A stretch of DNA of 58,437 nt from Leptolyngbya sp. Heron Island J (GCF_000482245.1 NZ_AWNH01000109.1:1-58437); one strand, 5' to 3'; positions 1 through 9,422 are shown, numbered from the stretch's first letter. Made by a program: numbers and translations. Notes: generated by a model from the sequence alone, not told the origin.

Positions 1-118
1 CCAACTCCAGCAGACCAGTCGCTCGTTTGAATTGCCGTGCCCCCAGTTGACCTTTGCTCAAAAGGGCTTCTAGGTCGCTGCGGTCAGTGGCGCTTAACTC
101 AAGATGACGTTTGTTCAT
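1..118 (-). CDS. IS630-type transposase, N-terminal part (cut by window edge)
   Basis: The minus strand from an ATG at 118 reads into the left edge as about 39 residues beginning MNKRHLELSATDRSDLEALL and continuing with a KGQ.GARQFKRA..LLEL pattern. This resembles the N-terminal helix-turn-helix region of IS630-type transposases, where a Leu/Glu-rich first helix is followed by a K-G-x3-A-R...RA..LL motif. The DDE catalytic part lies outside the window, so intactness cannot be judged. It stands next to two other transposase fragments, consistent with a site of repeated insertion. Family assignment rests on a short stretch and is moderate. Confidence 0.55.
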   Translation of the reverse strand, partial: MNKRHLELSATDRSDLEALLSKGQLGARQFKRATGLLEL

Positions 119-286
119 TTGCGAATTGATCGGGGGTGGAGACGTTAATTCAGCCTATCGAACCCATCTACGATATGGCAATAAATTTACTTTCCAGAGT
201 ACTAAGGGATACGCAAATAAATAGAGTACCGACCTTTTAAGATAAGTATGGTGAACACCTGTGCCTGCTTGTTGTGAGGGTTGCTG
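119..286. other. Non-coding junction between IS630-type and ISAzo13-like remnants
   Basis: This AT-rich stretch contains no convincing ORF. It probably carries the left end of the ISAzo13-like element and the end of the IS630-type element, but I could not pair terminal inverted repeats or see a clear target-site duplication. Confidence 0.3.
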
Positions 287-943
287 ATGCTGGAAAGCCG
301 TGTCCAAGAAACGATTCAAGATGCCGCTCAGAAACTGACCGGTGCTCGCAAACGCGCCTTTATGGCCAAAGTCGCTATCGACTACTTTGATGGGTCAGCG
401 CGCAAAACAGAGACGTACCTCGGCTGGAATCGTAAGAGTGTCCAAGTAGGGCTTCATGAACATCACAGTGGCACCATCTGTATCGATAACTATCGGGCTA
501 GAGGCCGTCAGTCTATCGAAGCCAAGCTGCCGAGGTTAGAGGCCGATATTCGAGACTTGGTGGAAGAGCACACTCAAGCAGATCCTAAATTTCAATCGAC
601 CTTTTGCTACCTTCAGGTGAGTGCTCGGGCGGTTCGAGAAGCCTTGATAGAGGTCAAAGGCTATGAGGACTCGGATTTACCGACACGTCAAACCATGGGT
701 AATCTATTGAATCGGATGGGGTATCGCTTAAAAAAACGCAAAAAGTGAAACCGATGAAGAAACTCCCCGAAACAGATACGATTTTTGAAAATGTTGCCGA
801 CGCTCATCGGTAGGCGGAGACAGCCCCCAACACGTTACGCATTTCGATTGACACGAAAGCCAAAGTCAAAATTGGGAATCTTTCAAGAGGGGGCAAAACC
901 AGGACTCTCAAGGCCAAACAAGCCAATGATCATGATGACCACT
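287..943 (+). pseudogene. ISAzo13-like transposase, 5' fragment, frameshifted and stop-interrupted
   Basis: From the ATG at 287 (a TTG lies at 281) the reading frame encodes a transposase N-terminal region ending TRQTMGNLLNRMGYRLKKRKK at a TGA (746-748). The -1 frame then continues the family sequence: KKTQKVKPMKKLPETDTIFE, an in-frame TAG at 811-813, then RISIDTKAKVKIG and the RGGKTR segment typical of ISAzo13 (Rhodopirellula-type DDE) transposases. The shift falls at seven A residues (730-736, read A AAA AAA), a classical -1 slippery heptamer, so the ancestral element may have used programmed frameshifting. The similarity stops near 943, where another transposase begins. The DDE core is missing, so the element should be inactive on its own. 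Confidence 0.6.
730..736 (+). promoter_or_regulatory. Candidate -1 ribosomal frameshift heptamer A7
   Basis: Codons in the upstream frame read TTA AAA AAA CGC, giving the A AAA AAA slip site. Moving back one base joins the upstream ORF to the frame that continues the transposase sequence. Programmed -1 shifting at such sites is known in several IS families; here it may be a relic or simply a mutation. Confidence 0.4.
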
Positions 944-1315
944 TGGTTGGTCTTACAGCGACCAGAGACATTAAATGACAAGCAAAAGACACTGTTGAAG
1001 CGTCTCACTCAACAGTCTGAGCTATCGGAAGCAAGCAATCTCACTCAGGGGTTTATAAAACTGATTCGAGAGCAGCTCCCAAAAAACTTAGATGGTTGGC
1101 TAGAGAAGGCTAAGAATATCACAGTGAAAGCATTTCAGAGCTTTGCTAAGGGCTTAGAGGAAGATTATGATGCCGTCAAAGCTGGCATTACATTGGATGT
1201 CAGCAATGGACCGGTTGAAGGGCAAAACAATCGATTGAAAATGCTTAAACGACAAATGTTTGGTCGCGCTAGGCTAGACTTATTGGCCAAGTGGCTTATT
1301 TTGAAAAATGAATAA
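944..1315 (+). pseudogene. ISL3-type transposase, C-terminal fragment
   Basis: In the frame ending at the TAA 1313-1315, roughly the last 120 codons match the C-terminal part of ISL3 transposases: TWLVLQRPETL, then F.K.IREQ...LDGWLEKA, SFAKGLEEDYDAVKAGITL, and the hallmark SNGPVEGQNNRLKMLKRQMF followed by GRA..DLL. The catalytic Asp residues and zinc-binding N-terminus are absent, so this is a remnant. The ORF extends upstream in the same frame to 785, but that part is out-of-frame ISAzo13-like sequence and not a real N-terminus. A downstream string at 1350-1374 (gatcaccaaaaatggccatg) resembles the right end of ISL3 elements. Confidence 0.7.
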
Positions 1316-1455
1316 CTGCTATGGTCGTCAATTCAGGCAAGGCTAGCGCGATCACCAAAAATGGCCATGAGCCCGAAGTTGTGTGAATCAGCACTTAATG
1401 CTCATCCTAGTGGCGTTTTGAGTATCTAGAACACCTGGAGGATTTCTGAGATAAC

Positions 1456-4407
1456 TTATGCTTCGATTAGGTTTGCTAGGGTTCGTAGTAGTTCCTGCTC
1501 GTTATACGGTTTAGTAAAGTAGGCAGATGCCCCCAGATTCATAGCTAGCTTGCGATGCTTATCGCTGCTACGGGATGTCAGCATTGAGATTGGTAAGTTT
1601 TTATATTCTGGGCGACGTTTGATTTCATCTAATACGTCGTAACCATCTAAGCGGGGCATTTCCACATCACAGAGAACAGCTTTTACTGGTAATCCTCCTA
1701 ATAATTTATCAATGGCTTCTTGACCATCGCGGGCTTGCTCTACGCTATAGCCAGCTTTTTCTAGGGTGATTGTTAGAAAACGACGTGAGTGTACTGAGTC
1801 ATCAACAACTAGAATTGTTTGCTGTGAAGTAAGCTCTTCAGCGGCGGCTATGGCTATTTTGTCTGTAGATAGCTCCATGTTAGCTGGGCTATTGGTGATT
1901 AATTGGGAGAGCTCAATCAGAGGAACAACGCGACCGTCGCCTAAAATAGTTGTCCCAACAAAGCCTTGAGGGAGTGGAATCGGGCTGATAACCGGGCGGG
2001 TGGCTACTTCTTGTTCACCCCAAAAACGCTGAATGGTAACTGCGTAATATCTTTGATTATCACTAATCACTAAAACCATGGGATGATTAATTATGGGAAA
2101 CCCCTCAAGTGGTGTGAAGGCAATATTGCTGTTAATTTTTAAATGCGCTTCAAGTGATGTTAATGGGATTAGTTTGCCTTGCCAGCTCAGTTGTTGACCA
2201 GTTTCTGATTCAATAATGATGTCGGGTGATAGTGCTATGAGTTCTTCTACTGCATCTACAGGAATGGCAAAAATCATCTCCTGGTGTTCAAACAGCATGA
2301 TTCTGAGTACAGAAAGACTGATGGGAAGATCAATGGTAAAGGTAGTGCCTGCACCAGGCTGGGTATCAACATGAATCGTGCCACTCAATGTGTCTAAGTT
2401 AGTGCGCACTACATTCATGCCAACGCCACGTCCTGATAGTTCAGTCACCTGGGTGGCTGTGGTAAAGCCTGCGTCAAAGATCGTATATAATAATTGCTGC
2501 TTGCTCATGCGGGCAATTTGGTCTGCGCTGACACCGTGTTGGTGCATGCGATCGCAAATTTTGTCAATATCAATTCCACGCCCATCATCATGGATAATAA
2601 TGCGTGCTTGACTCCCCAACTGAGCAGCCTGAATTGTAATCATCCCGTCAGGTGATTTACCAACCTTTAACCGCTCCGCTTCTGTTTCAATGCCGTGGTC
2701 AAAAGCGTTGCGCAGAATATGATTTAGCGGATCTGCTAATAAATCTAAGGCTACCCGTTCGAATAATGTAGTTTCACCTTCTAGTTTGAGCCGAACTTTT
2801 TTTCCATATTGCACAGCAAGATCGCGCAGTACCCGAGGAAAATGGCCAACGATGTCTGAAAATGGCCGCATCTGGGTCCGCGTAATCCGTTTACGTAGCT
2901 GCCGTGTGGTAACATTCAGTGCCTGAGTAGACTGCCCCATTTCTTGAAGACCCAGACGAACATCCGCCGTGACCTCCTGCAGCTTAACGATTGTCTCCAT
3001 CTGTTCCTGGGCCATGAGATGCAGTTCAGAATATTGGTCCATCTCCAGAGCATCAAAACTTTGATTCTGACTGATACCCTGCTCTTGTATGATCCGGTTG
3101 AATCGGTTTTCTGCGCTAACTGTGCTAGCCGTAACTAGTCTTCCTGGCTTCAAACCATCGATCAGCAAGAGATTTTCCATGGAAGCACGGTCATACCATT
3201 GACGTAGCCTGCCATTAAAGGATTCCAATACATCCATCCGTTGCTGTAGTAACGCCACAAAATTCTCTAATTGCTGCTGGCGGAGATTGATTGAATTACG
3301 TTCTAAAATTAATGTGCCAAACAGATCATTAATCTGTTGTAAGTCATCGGCCGATACACGTAATGTGTTGCTTGGACGAGGGTTATGGATTGGCTGTAGT
3401 ACTCTGCTCTGTGACTCTAATAGTTCGGGAGACGGAGCAATAGTCTCGGTGGGTTCGACAACTTGTTCCTCAGGAGAGCTTATCGGGCTGACCTGCTCCA
3501 TGATTAGCAACTCATTGGGCAGGTCACTGTCTAGAATTGGGTTTTCAATCTGATCGAACGCTGTTTGTAAATGCTCTAAATTAATTAAGTCAGCCAAACT
3601 TTCCAAATCAGGATCACTTGCGTTGAGGGGGGCAGTGATACTGACTGGCACAAACTCGAATTGCAGCGGTATCCTATCCAGCCGTCCTAGCTGTACCAGT
3701 GACTGAGAGCGTCGCCAGGCTGCCATCGCCTGATCCCTCAATGCTGGCAGCTGCTCATAAGCAGCGCTTTCAGTTTGGCTATGGATTGATTGACAGAGAC
3801 TCACAAAGGCCTCAATATTTCCCATTAACCCTAGATCGCTAAGATGAGCGGCTTGATCGCACAGCGCTTGTCGTAATGTTTCATCTTGATAGAGTTCTAA
3901 TGTCGTCTCAAACGTATTTAAAGATTCCTCTAAGGCTCCATTAAAAACAACGATGGCAATATCAATATCTTCTTCTTCTGAGAGTAGGCGGTCTTCATCA
4001 GCTTCACTTAGATCGCCCAATTTCAAATGCAATTGGGCGATTACTGGCTCAACATGAACAGCCATCCAATTCTTATCAGTAATCAAGCCAGCAGATAGCT
4101 GCTGTTGCACCAGTTTGAGACAGTCTACTCCCTGTAGTAATAATGTTTCTAGTGCCGTATCTATTGCGAGTTTACGAGCTCTTAGGATTTTGAGGGAATC
4201 TTCGAGATGGTGGGCTACTTGAGCCATGGGCGTAAAGCCCATCATGCCAGCTCCCCCCTTCAGGGAATGAGCTGCCCGCATGGCGATATCTAACTGTTGT
4301 GCAGGATTCTGCGCTGTTGGCAACCCTAACAGCACCTGTTCCATTTGTTCAAAATACTCGCCAGATTCCTCTAAGAACCTTTGTCGAACCTGTTGATCTG
4401 TATCCAT
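1456..4407 (-). CDS. CheA-type hybrid histidine kinase with C-terminal receiver (PilL/HmpE-like)
   Basis: This 983-residue kinase should phosphorylate the CheY-like regulator of the same operon. An N-terminal Hpt domain carries phospho-acceptor His47 (AAHSLKGGAGMMGF). A long acidic/Pro-rich linker follows, then dimerisation helices and an ATPase domain with the N box NHILRNAFDHGIE near residues 561-572 and a G box DDGRGIDI near 603. A CheW-like coupling domain comes next, and a receiver (864-983) with acidic pocket Asp869/870, phospho-Asp914 and Lys966 ends the protein. CheA fused to a receiver is typical of PilL/ChpA and cyanobacterial phototaxis or hormogonium kinases. It is the last gene of the cheY-cheW-mcp-cheA operon, 58 bp after the receptor gene. 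Cyanobacterial paralogues (pilL, hmpE, taxAY, pixL) cannot be told apart here. Confidence 0.93.
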   Translation of the reverse strand: MDTDQQVRQRFLEESGEYFEQMEQVLLGLPTAQNPAQQLDIAMRAAHSLKGGAGMMGFTPMAQVAHHLEDSLKILRARKLAIDTALETLLLQGVDCLKLVQQQLSAGLITDKNWMAVHVEPVIAQLHLKLGDLSEADEDRLLSEEEDIDIAIVVFNGALEESLNTFETTLELYQDETLRQALCDQAAHLSDLGLMGNIEAFVSLCQSIHSQTESAAYEQLPALRDQAMAAWRRSQSLVQLGRLDRIPLQFEFVPVSITAPLNASDPDLESLADLINLEHLQTAFDQIENPILDSDLPNELLIMEQVSPISSPEEQVVEPTETIAPSPELLESQSRVLQPIHNPRPSNTLRVSADDLQQINDLFGTLILERNSINLRQQQLENFVALLQQRMDVLESFNGRLRQWYDRASMENLLLIDGLKPGRLVTASTVSAENRFNRIIQEQGISQNQSFDALEMDQYSELHLMAQEQMETIVKLQEVTADVRLGLQEMGQSTQALNVTTRQLRKRITRTQMRPFSDIVGHFPRVLRDLAVQYGKKVRLKLEGETTLFERVALDLLADPLNHILRNAFDHGIETEAERLKVGKSPDGMITIQAAQLGSQARIIIHDDGRGIDIDKICDRMHQHGVSADQIARMSKQQLLYTIFDAGFTTATQVTELSGRGVGMNVVRTNLDTLSGTIHVDTQPGAGTTFTIDLPISLSVLRIMLFEHQEMIFAIPVDAVEELIALSPDIIIESETGQQLSWQGKLIPLTSLEAHLKINSNIAFTPLEGFPIINHPMVLVISDNQRYYAVTIQRFWGEQEVATRPVISPIPLPQGFVGTTILGDGRVVPLIELSQLITNSPANMELSTDKIAIAAAEELTSQQTILVVDDSVHSRRFLTITLEKAGYSVEQARDGQEAIDKLLGGLPVKAVLCDVEMPRLDGYDVLDEIKRRPEYKNLPISMLTSRSSDKHRKLAMNLGASAYFTKPYNEQELLRTLANLIEA

Positions 4408-4465
4408 GGTAGGGTGCTAAGGCTAAAGTGATGAGAGAAATTTATAAGAAACGCTACTAAGTTGT

Positions 4466-6922
4466 CTAAGCCTGAGACTTGTCTTCCAGTTTGAACTGTT
4501 CTACAGAATCCTGCAGAGACTGAGCAATCTGTACAGTTTCTTGAATAGACTGAGCCATGTGTTTAGATGATTGAGAGCGTTTCTCAGAGCCCTGCGCAAC
4601 TTCTTTAACCAATTCTGTAACCGCCGCCGATGATTCAGTCTGATATTGGGTAGAGGCGGAAATCTGCTGCATCAGCTGGTTAATTTGTTCAGATTTTGTC
4701 AATACTTCGCTGAGACGCTCTTTGGTCGCTTCTACCAGATTGGTACTATCGACTACCTGGGCTGTTCCCGTTTCAATAGACTCTACTAGAGTTTGAGTTT
4801 CTGTTTGAATACTAGCAACAATTTTGGCAATTTCCTTAGTGGCTGATGATGACTGTTCTGCGAGTGAGCCAACCTGCTCAGCAACTGCCGTAAAGCCCTC
4901 ACCCATTTCCCCAGCCCGGGCAGCTTCAACGCTAGCATTGACGGCCAATAGGTTAGTTTTGAGAGCAATCTCATCAATTAAGCTTACAGTCTGGGAAATC
5001 TTTTGGGCAGACTCTCCTAACCGCTTGATTTTCTTAGCCGTTTCTCCCACGGTAGAGCGGAGTTGTAAAATACTGTCCACGGTTTGATCCATGGATGTTG
5101 TTCCTACCTTAGCCGTGTCATAGGTGGCTTGTGTCAGCTGAGATGCCTCCCCGGCATTGGTGGCCACTTCCTGAATTGAAGCTGAAATGTCTTCAACGGC
5201 CTCCATTGCATCTTGTAGAGATTCTGCTTCGGTTACAGCCTGGGTTGCTAGCTGGCGAATAATGACCTCATTTCCACTCAGTGCACTCGTAACTTGACCA
5301 GTTGAGGACTTAACCTGTTGGGTTGTCAAACGTAGGTTTTCAATAATTGAGTTAAATAAATCAGCAACAATACCAACGTCACCCTCCGATAGCTGAGCCC
5401 GTACCCGTAGATCACCATCAGCTGCATCACCGACATCCTCCATCAGCTGAGAGATCTCATTTTCCAATGACTCACGCTGTCGTTCCTGTTCAGCCGCCGC
5501 GTCTTGCTGTTGTTTTAACAAGCTTTGGATCTGGCTCAAGAGCTGGTTGAATCCATTACCTAAGGTACGGGTTTCGATGGTGCCTGCTAGACGGGCTCGC
5601 ACACCGAGTCTACCTTCTGCTGCTGCTTCTGCTGTGTTAGTCAGAGACTGCAGTGGCATTGCTAACTGACGTGACAGAATAATTAGAACAGCCGTGGCTA
5701 ACACCGCTAAAACAAGTGTTGTACTACCAAATAACCGCAGTAGATCATTGCCAGCTGCCTGCACATCCGTTGTGTCTACAACAGCAACAGCAACCCACTC
5801 TGTTCCAGGAATAGTGGTTAGACTGTAGTGTTGATTATTTAGGGCTACTGAGGCGTTCAAGACAGCATTTTCCCCAGCGTCGACGTTAATCCGATCTAGC
5901 TCTACGGTCAGGGTCGATGAGCCAACCTCTGCTCTAAGGTTCGATGTGATTTCTTCTAGAGGTTGGCTGGGATTTTTAAGAGCTCGATCTAGCTGTTGAG
6001 CTACACCAAAAATAATCTCACCACCGGTTACCGATTGTGATAAATCCACCGTCTTTTCTGGTGTACTATCTTCACTATTTTGGACATTAATGGAACTGAA
6101 TACCAAACCTGTGACTGTATCGAGTAGTTGAATGGTTTGAGCCCCTTGAAGATTAGTGGCTAAAATATCAGTCAACTTCTTATTTAGAGCTTTGGTGGGC
6201 GTTAGTGCTTTAATTACACCAAGAAAGTCACCAGTGCTGGGATCCCTAATTGCTTGAGATAATGGTATTCCCAGTACACCTGAGGAGGCATCCAGTTCAG
6301 GTGAACCGACATACTGACCTTTTTGGTCAGCCCGTTGCCACCAAATTTCATCTCGCTGTACAAAATCAGAGGTGGGATGACTGTAGGCGATATTGAGCCC
6401 GTGGCGTTCTGTGAAAAAGATTTCGCCAAACCCCTCTGCTTTTACGACGTCCCTCAGGTACTGGTTAAGGGTAGCATTTGGTTGTAGTAACTTAAATGCG
6501 GAAAATTCTTTTTCTACCTGATCGATGGGTTTGGTATGTAATTCTTGAGCCGCCGCTTTTTGGCCCCCAGTTTTCAAGGCTTGTAATACGGGAGGACTGA
6601 GCGCAATCACCTCTGGCAGCTTCAGTGTATCTTCGATATAGGTTGTGGCAGCTTCAGCTGCCAATGTAGACTCCACCCGCAAAGTTTGTAAGAGTTCGGC
6701 TTGAGCTTTTTGTTTAACCGTACGAAAACCCAAGGCCCCAGCCACCACTAGGGGAATTAACGTTGTTGGCAAGACGAAGGTTAAAAGCCGATTGGTTAGT
6801 GTGGAGCCTTTTTTTAATTTGGCTTGTTTATGCTCCTTCCCTGTTTGGGTAGTCTTGGCATTTGTCGTGGATGATTGAGGGTGGGCTAACTGATCAGGCA
6901 ACGTGGACTCAGAAGAAATCAT
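4466..6922 (-). CDS. Methyl-accepting chemotaxis protein (PilJ/HmpD-like)
   Basis: The 818-residue receptor has a polar cytoplasmic N-terminus of about 40 residues, TM1 at about 46-66, a periplasmic Cache-like sensor region, and TM2 at about 394-416. A HAMP region follows ([20 protein letters not shown]), then a second HAMP-like segment. The long coiled-coil signalling domain has its hairpin tip near 664-680 ([20 protein letters not shown]), the binding site for CheA and CheW. Glutamine/glutamate pairs in the coiled coil are candidate adaptation sites, though no CheR or CheB lies in the window. Gene order with CheY, CheW and CheA is that of cyanobacterial type IV pilus motility or phototaxis operons. 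There is no GAF/CBCR photosensor, so it is not PixJ-like; the stimulus is unknown. Confidence 0.93.
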   Translation of the reverse strand: MISSESTLPDQLAHPQSSTTNAKTTQTGKEHKQAKLKKGSTLTNRLLTFVLPTTLIPLVVAGALGFRTVKQKAQAELLQTLRVESTLAAEAATTYIEDTLKLPEVIALSPPVLQALKTGGQKAAAQELHTKPIDQVEKEFSAFKLLQPNATLNQYLRDVVKAEGFGEIFFTERHGLNIAYSHPTSDFVQRDEIWWQRADQKGQYVGSPELDASSGVLGIPLSQAIRDPSTGDFLGVIKALTPTKALNKKLTDILATNLQGAQTIQLLDTVTGLVFSSINVQNSEDSTPEKTVDLSQSVTGGEIIFGVAQQLDRALKNPSQPLEEITSNLRAEVGSSTLTVELDRINVDAGENAVLNASVALNNQHYSLTTIPGTEWVAVAVVDTTDVQAAGNDLLRLFGSTTLVLAVLATAVLIILSRQLAMPLQSLTNTAEAAAEGRLGVRARLAGTIETRTLGNGFNQLLSQIQSLLKQQQDAAAEQERQRESLENEISQLMEDVGDAADGDLRVRAQLSEGDVGIVADLFNSIIENLRLTTQQVKSSTGQVTSALSGNEVIIRQLATQAVTEAESLQDAMEAVEDISASIQEVATNAGEASQLTQATYDTAKVGTTSMDQTVDSILQLRSTVGETAKKIKRLGESAQKISQTVSLIDEIALKTNLLAVNASVEAARAGEMGEGFTAVAEQVGSLAEQSSSATKEIAKIVASIQTETQTLVESIETGTAQVVDSTNLVEATKERLSEVLTKSEQINQLMQQISASTQYQTESSAAVTELVKEVAQGSEKRSQSSKHMAQSIQETVQIAQSLQDSVEQFKLEDKSQA

Positions 6923-7000
6923 AATTATCGATACAAAAACGAGTGGGCAACAAAGATTAATCTGCTAATCTCCGAATTCATGGAACCGAGCAGGCTCAGG

Positions 7001-7540
7001 TTATCTATCTGAATAGTCGGCCTGAGCAATGGCATCAATATTGAGTAGAAGTGTTTTCTCTCCCTGGTGTTGAAACCAGCCTTGAAGATAGGGCTGCAGT
7101 TCAGGCATGATGTTACTGACTTCAAAATTTAACTCTTCTGGCTGTAGGCGTAATGTGTTTTGAATCTGTTGAGTAGTGAATCCTAACCATAGTTTTTTGG
7201 TCTCTGGCTGGGTCATTCCTAGAAGCTCGACAACAATAATGTTGTAATGACGTAGGCGCTTAGCTGTTTGGGGTAAGGCTAGGCGTTGGGCTAAATCTAA
7301 GATCCAAAAGACATTACTACGGTTGCCTGTCAGGCCTAGGATGTAGGCTGGCATATTGGGGATGGGAGTAATACTTGTTGCAGAAATACGCAGCGTTTCG
7401 ACGATTCTATTTAGGGGAATGGCTGCATATAGAGATGAGGATAAATAAAATCGTAGATAGAGATCTCCCGTTTGTGGTTTAGGGTTAAAAACATCTGGTA
7501 GTAAAACCTGAAGCCGTTCCAGGGGAGTTTCAGTTTGCAT
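7001..7540 (-). CDS. CheW-like adaptor (PilI/HmpC-like)
   Basis: This 179-residue single-domain protein has the CheW pattern: an F-Y-L hydrophobic start (YLRFYLSSSLYAAIPLNRIV), then a GLTGNRSNVFWILDLAQRL segment, the usual R-G...DL core of CheW folds. It is expected to bridge the MCP hairpin tip and the CheA CheW-like domain in the cytoplasm. It sits 82 bp after the CheY gene and 78 bp before the receptor gene, all on the minus strand, so co-transcription is likely. No convincing Shine-Dalgarno precedes the ATG. A small overlapping ORF (6925-7125) in another frame is a shadow. Confidence 0.88.
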   Translation of the reverse strand: MQTETPLERLQVLLPDVFNPKPQTGDLYLRFYLSSSLYAAIPLNRIVETLRISATSITPIPNMPAYILGLTGNRSNVFWILDLAQRLALPQTAKRLRHYNIIVVELLGMTQPETKKLWLGFTTQQIQNTLRLQPEELNFEVSNIMPELQPYLQGWFQHQGEKTLLLNIDAIAQADYSDR

Positions 7541-7622
7541 AGGGAGGTAAGGACGCTACGACAACGCCATTGAAAGTATGACCTTGGTCTATATTTAAGT
7601 GAAATGAGACAAAATATAATAA

Positions 7623-7988
7623 TTAGCTATCAACAGAGCGCACAACGGCGACTAGCTGTTCTTCGGTGCAAGGTTTGACGATATAGGCTGCCACACCTTG
7701 TTTTTTTGCCCAAGTTTGATCTAACTTGCGTCCTTTTGTTGTACAGGCGATCACTGGAATATTCGCTGTTTCAGGCATTCTCTTGAGCGTACGACAAAGT
7801 TCTAAACCGGTTACTTCTGGCATGACTAAATCGGTGATGATAATATCCGGTTTGTTTGATTGAATCTTTTCTAGTGCGATCGCGCCGCTCTCAGCCGTAG
7901 TCACACGGTAACCCGCCCGAGATAAATAGTTAGATATCAGCTCAAGCTGAGATTGCATATCATCAACCACAAGTACCGTTTTGGCCAT
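7623..7988 (-). CDS. CheY-like single-domain response regulator (PilH/HmpB-like)
   Basis: The 121-residue receiver reads MAKTVLVVDDMQSQLELI with the acidic pair DD, phospho-Asp in IIITDLVMPEVTG, a Thr in ACTTKG and the conserved Lys in YIVKPCTEEQL. I start it at the ATG 7988, because AGGAG lies about five bases upstream on the minus strand; an upstream in-frame ATG at 8018 would add ten residues lacking conservation. It has no output domain, so it probably acts on the pilus motors or as a phosphate sink for the CheA encoded last in the operon. Cyanobacterial pil operons usually have a PatA-type regulator just before it; none is present here. Confidence 0.93.
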   Translation of the reverse strand: MAKTVLVVDDMQSQLELISNYLSRAGYRVTTAESGAIALEKIQSNKPDIIITDLVMPEVTGLELCRTLKRMPETANIPVIACTTKGRKLDQTWAKKQGVAAYIVKPCTEEQLVAVVRSVDS

Positions 7989-8303
7989 GGTGAACTCCTG
8001 TTTAGAAATATGTCGCAAATATGTCCGAGATTGCTGATTCTTAGGAGGAATTCATCTGAGACACCCCACTAAGTCCCATGCATATCAGCAACTAGAGTGC
8101 CCGGCTAGGCAGTGGCTGCAACAACTGATGATGGAGATTCATAATGATAGCGAGAGACCACACGATCAAATTTCAAGAATTGTTGGAAGACCGCTAGATT
8201 CAATTTTTTTGAGGGAACGTTAGAGGCGCATTTCACCCATCATGATTTTTTTGAGGTCTGATTAATCTCATATCTCAGTGAATCCACCATGAGGAATAAG
8301 CCT
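7989..8303. promoter_or_regulatory. Divergent intergenic region, chemotaxis operon / taurine-type binding protein
   Basis: About 315 bases separate the start of the CheY gene (minus) from the lipoprotein gene (plus), so both promoters should lie here. I see no ORF. The clearest structure is a pair of identical 12-base direct repeats ATTTTTTTGAGG at 8203-8214 and 8245-8256, 42 bases apart and upstream of the plus-strand gene. An RBS, GAGGA (8291-8295), precedes the ATG at 8304. Confidence 0.45.
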
Positions 8304-9386
8304 ATGTTTTTTGAACGCTTTAGTTCTAAGAATTTACACCGAAGAAAATTCAATCTCCTTCTCGCTGGATTAGGATTGGCCTTGACCTTCAGCGCTTGTA
8401 AACCGAAAGCAGAAAATGCTCCAACAACAAGTGCAATGCCAGATGAGATTCGTATTGGCTATCAAGTGATTCCCAATGCTGAGTTATTGGCCAAGGCTGA
8501 GGGCTTAGTTGAAGAGAGTTTGCCCGACACTAAGGTGAATTGGGTTAAATATAGTTCTGGCGGTGATGTCAATCAGGCGATGGCCGCTGGAGACATTGAT
8601 ATGGGTTTAGTAGGATCTGTCCCTGTTTCTACTGGAATTGCTACAGAACTACCCTATCAAGTCTATTTTATTCACGATATTATCGGTGCTAACGAAGCTT
8701 TAGCTGTCCGTACTGAATCTGGGATTGTTCGTCTAGAAGACATCAAAGGTAAGAAAATAGCCGTTCCCTTTGGCTCCACCACTCACTTTAGTCTGTTATC
8801 TACACTCAAAGACAATGGCATTCAGCCCAATGAGTTAGAAATTATTAATATGACTCCTGAGGCGATTGCATCGGCCTGGAGTAAGAATGAAATTGATGGC
8901 AGCTTTGTTTGGCACCCTACTCTGGGTAAACTCTTGGAGAATAGGGGCATTGTGCTTACATCGGCTAAACAGTTAGCAGAGGAAGGAATCATCACCGCTG
9001 ATTTAGCGGTTGTTCACAAGGATTTTGTTAGTCAATACCCTGATGCCCTGGTGCAATATGTGGCAGCTTTAGATGACGCTGTGGAACTATATCGCAGTAA
9101 TCCGGAAGCGGCGGCGGCATCTTTATCCAGCGAAATGGGTTTAACCCCAGAACAAAGCCGGGTAGCGATGGATGAATTAATCTGGTTAAGTGCGTCTGAG
9201 CAGGCAAGTGCTAAGTATTTGGGCACGGCTGATTTGCCAGGAGCATTGGCTAAGATTTTGAAGGAGTCGGCTGAATTTATGGTGAGTCAAGGTGCTATTC
9301 CCGAAGCGCCCGACTTGGATGTTTACAGCGATGCGATCTATAGTCAGGCAGTTAATGCTGCGAGTGGATCCGTGGCTTCTAAATAA
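8304..9386 (+). CDS. Taurine/sulfonate-type ABC transporter substrate-binding lipoprotein
   Basis: The 360-residue protein has an N-terminal signal with RRKF, a hydrophobic stretch (NLLLAGLGLALTF) and a lipobox SAC, giving the lipidated Cys at residue 32, so it should be anchored in the periplasm. The body follows TauA/SsuA-type binding proteins: IRIGYQVIPNAELLAKAEGL, GGDVNQAMAAGDIDMGLVGS, LEDIKGKKIAVPFGSTTHFS and AWSKNEIDGSFVWHP. I start at 8304 because GAGGA lies eight bases upstream; an ATG at 8289 would add five residues. No permease or ATPase gene is adjacent, so transporter partners must be elsewhere. Ligand specificity (taurine or another sulfonate, or an amine) cannot be fixed from sequence. 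Confidence 0.8.
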   Translation: MFFERFSSKNLHRRKFNLLLAGLGLALTFSACKPKAENAPTTSAMPDEIRIGYQVIPNAELLAKAEGLVEESLPDTKVNWVKYSSGGDVNQAMAAGDIDMGLVGSVPVSTGIATELPYQVYFIHDIIGANEALAVRTESGIVRLEDIKGKKIAVPFGSTTHFSLLSTLKDNGIQPNELEIINMTPEAIASAWSKNEIDGSFVWHPTLGKLLENRGIVLTSAKQLAEEGIITADLAVVHKDFVSQYPDALVQYVAALDDAVELYRSNPEAAAASLSSEMGLTPEQSRVAMDELIWLSASEQASAKYLGTADLPGALAKILKESAEFMVSQGAIPEAPDLDVYSDAIYSQAVNAASGSVASK

Positions 9387-9394
9387 AGGCATGC

Positions 9395-9422
9395 AAAAAG
9401 TCCCCACCCTAGGTAGGGACTT
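9395..9422 (-). terminator. Intrinsic terminator downstream of pgk
   Basis: Arms 9398-9404 (AAGTCCC) and 9416-9422 (GGGACTT) pair perfectly, with an inner ACC/GGT pairing and a short loop. On the minus strand the hairpin is followed by five T (9395-9399), the form of a rho-independent terminator for pgk, whose stop lies about 60 bases upstream. In the plus direction no T tract follows. Confidence 0.75.

Noticed and set aside
785-940. N-terminal 50 codons of the 785-1315 reading frame as a gene start
   Set aside because: The ISAzo13-like protein sequence continues in a different frame over these bases, so this part is an accidental extension of the ISL3 fragment.
4786-5087. Overlapping ORFs on both strands within the MCP signalling domain
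   Set aside because: They are frame shadows of the receptor coding region, which has continuous MCP motifs.
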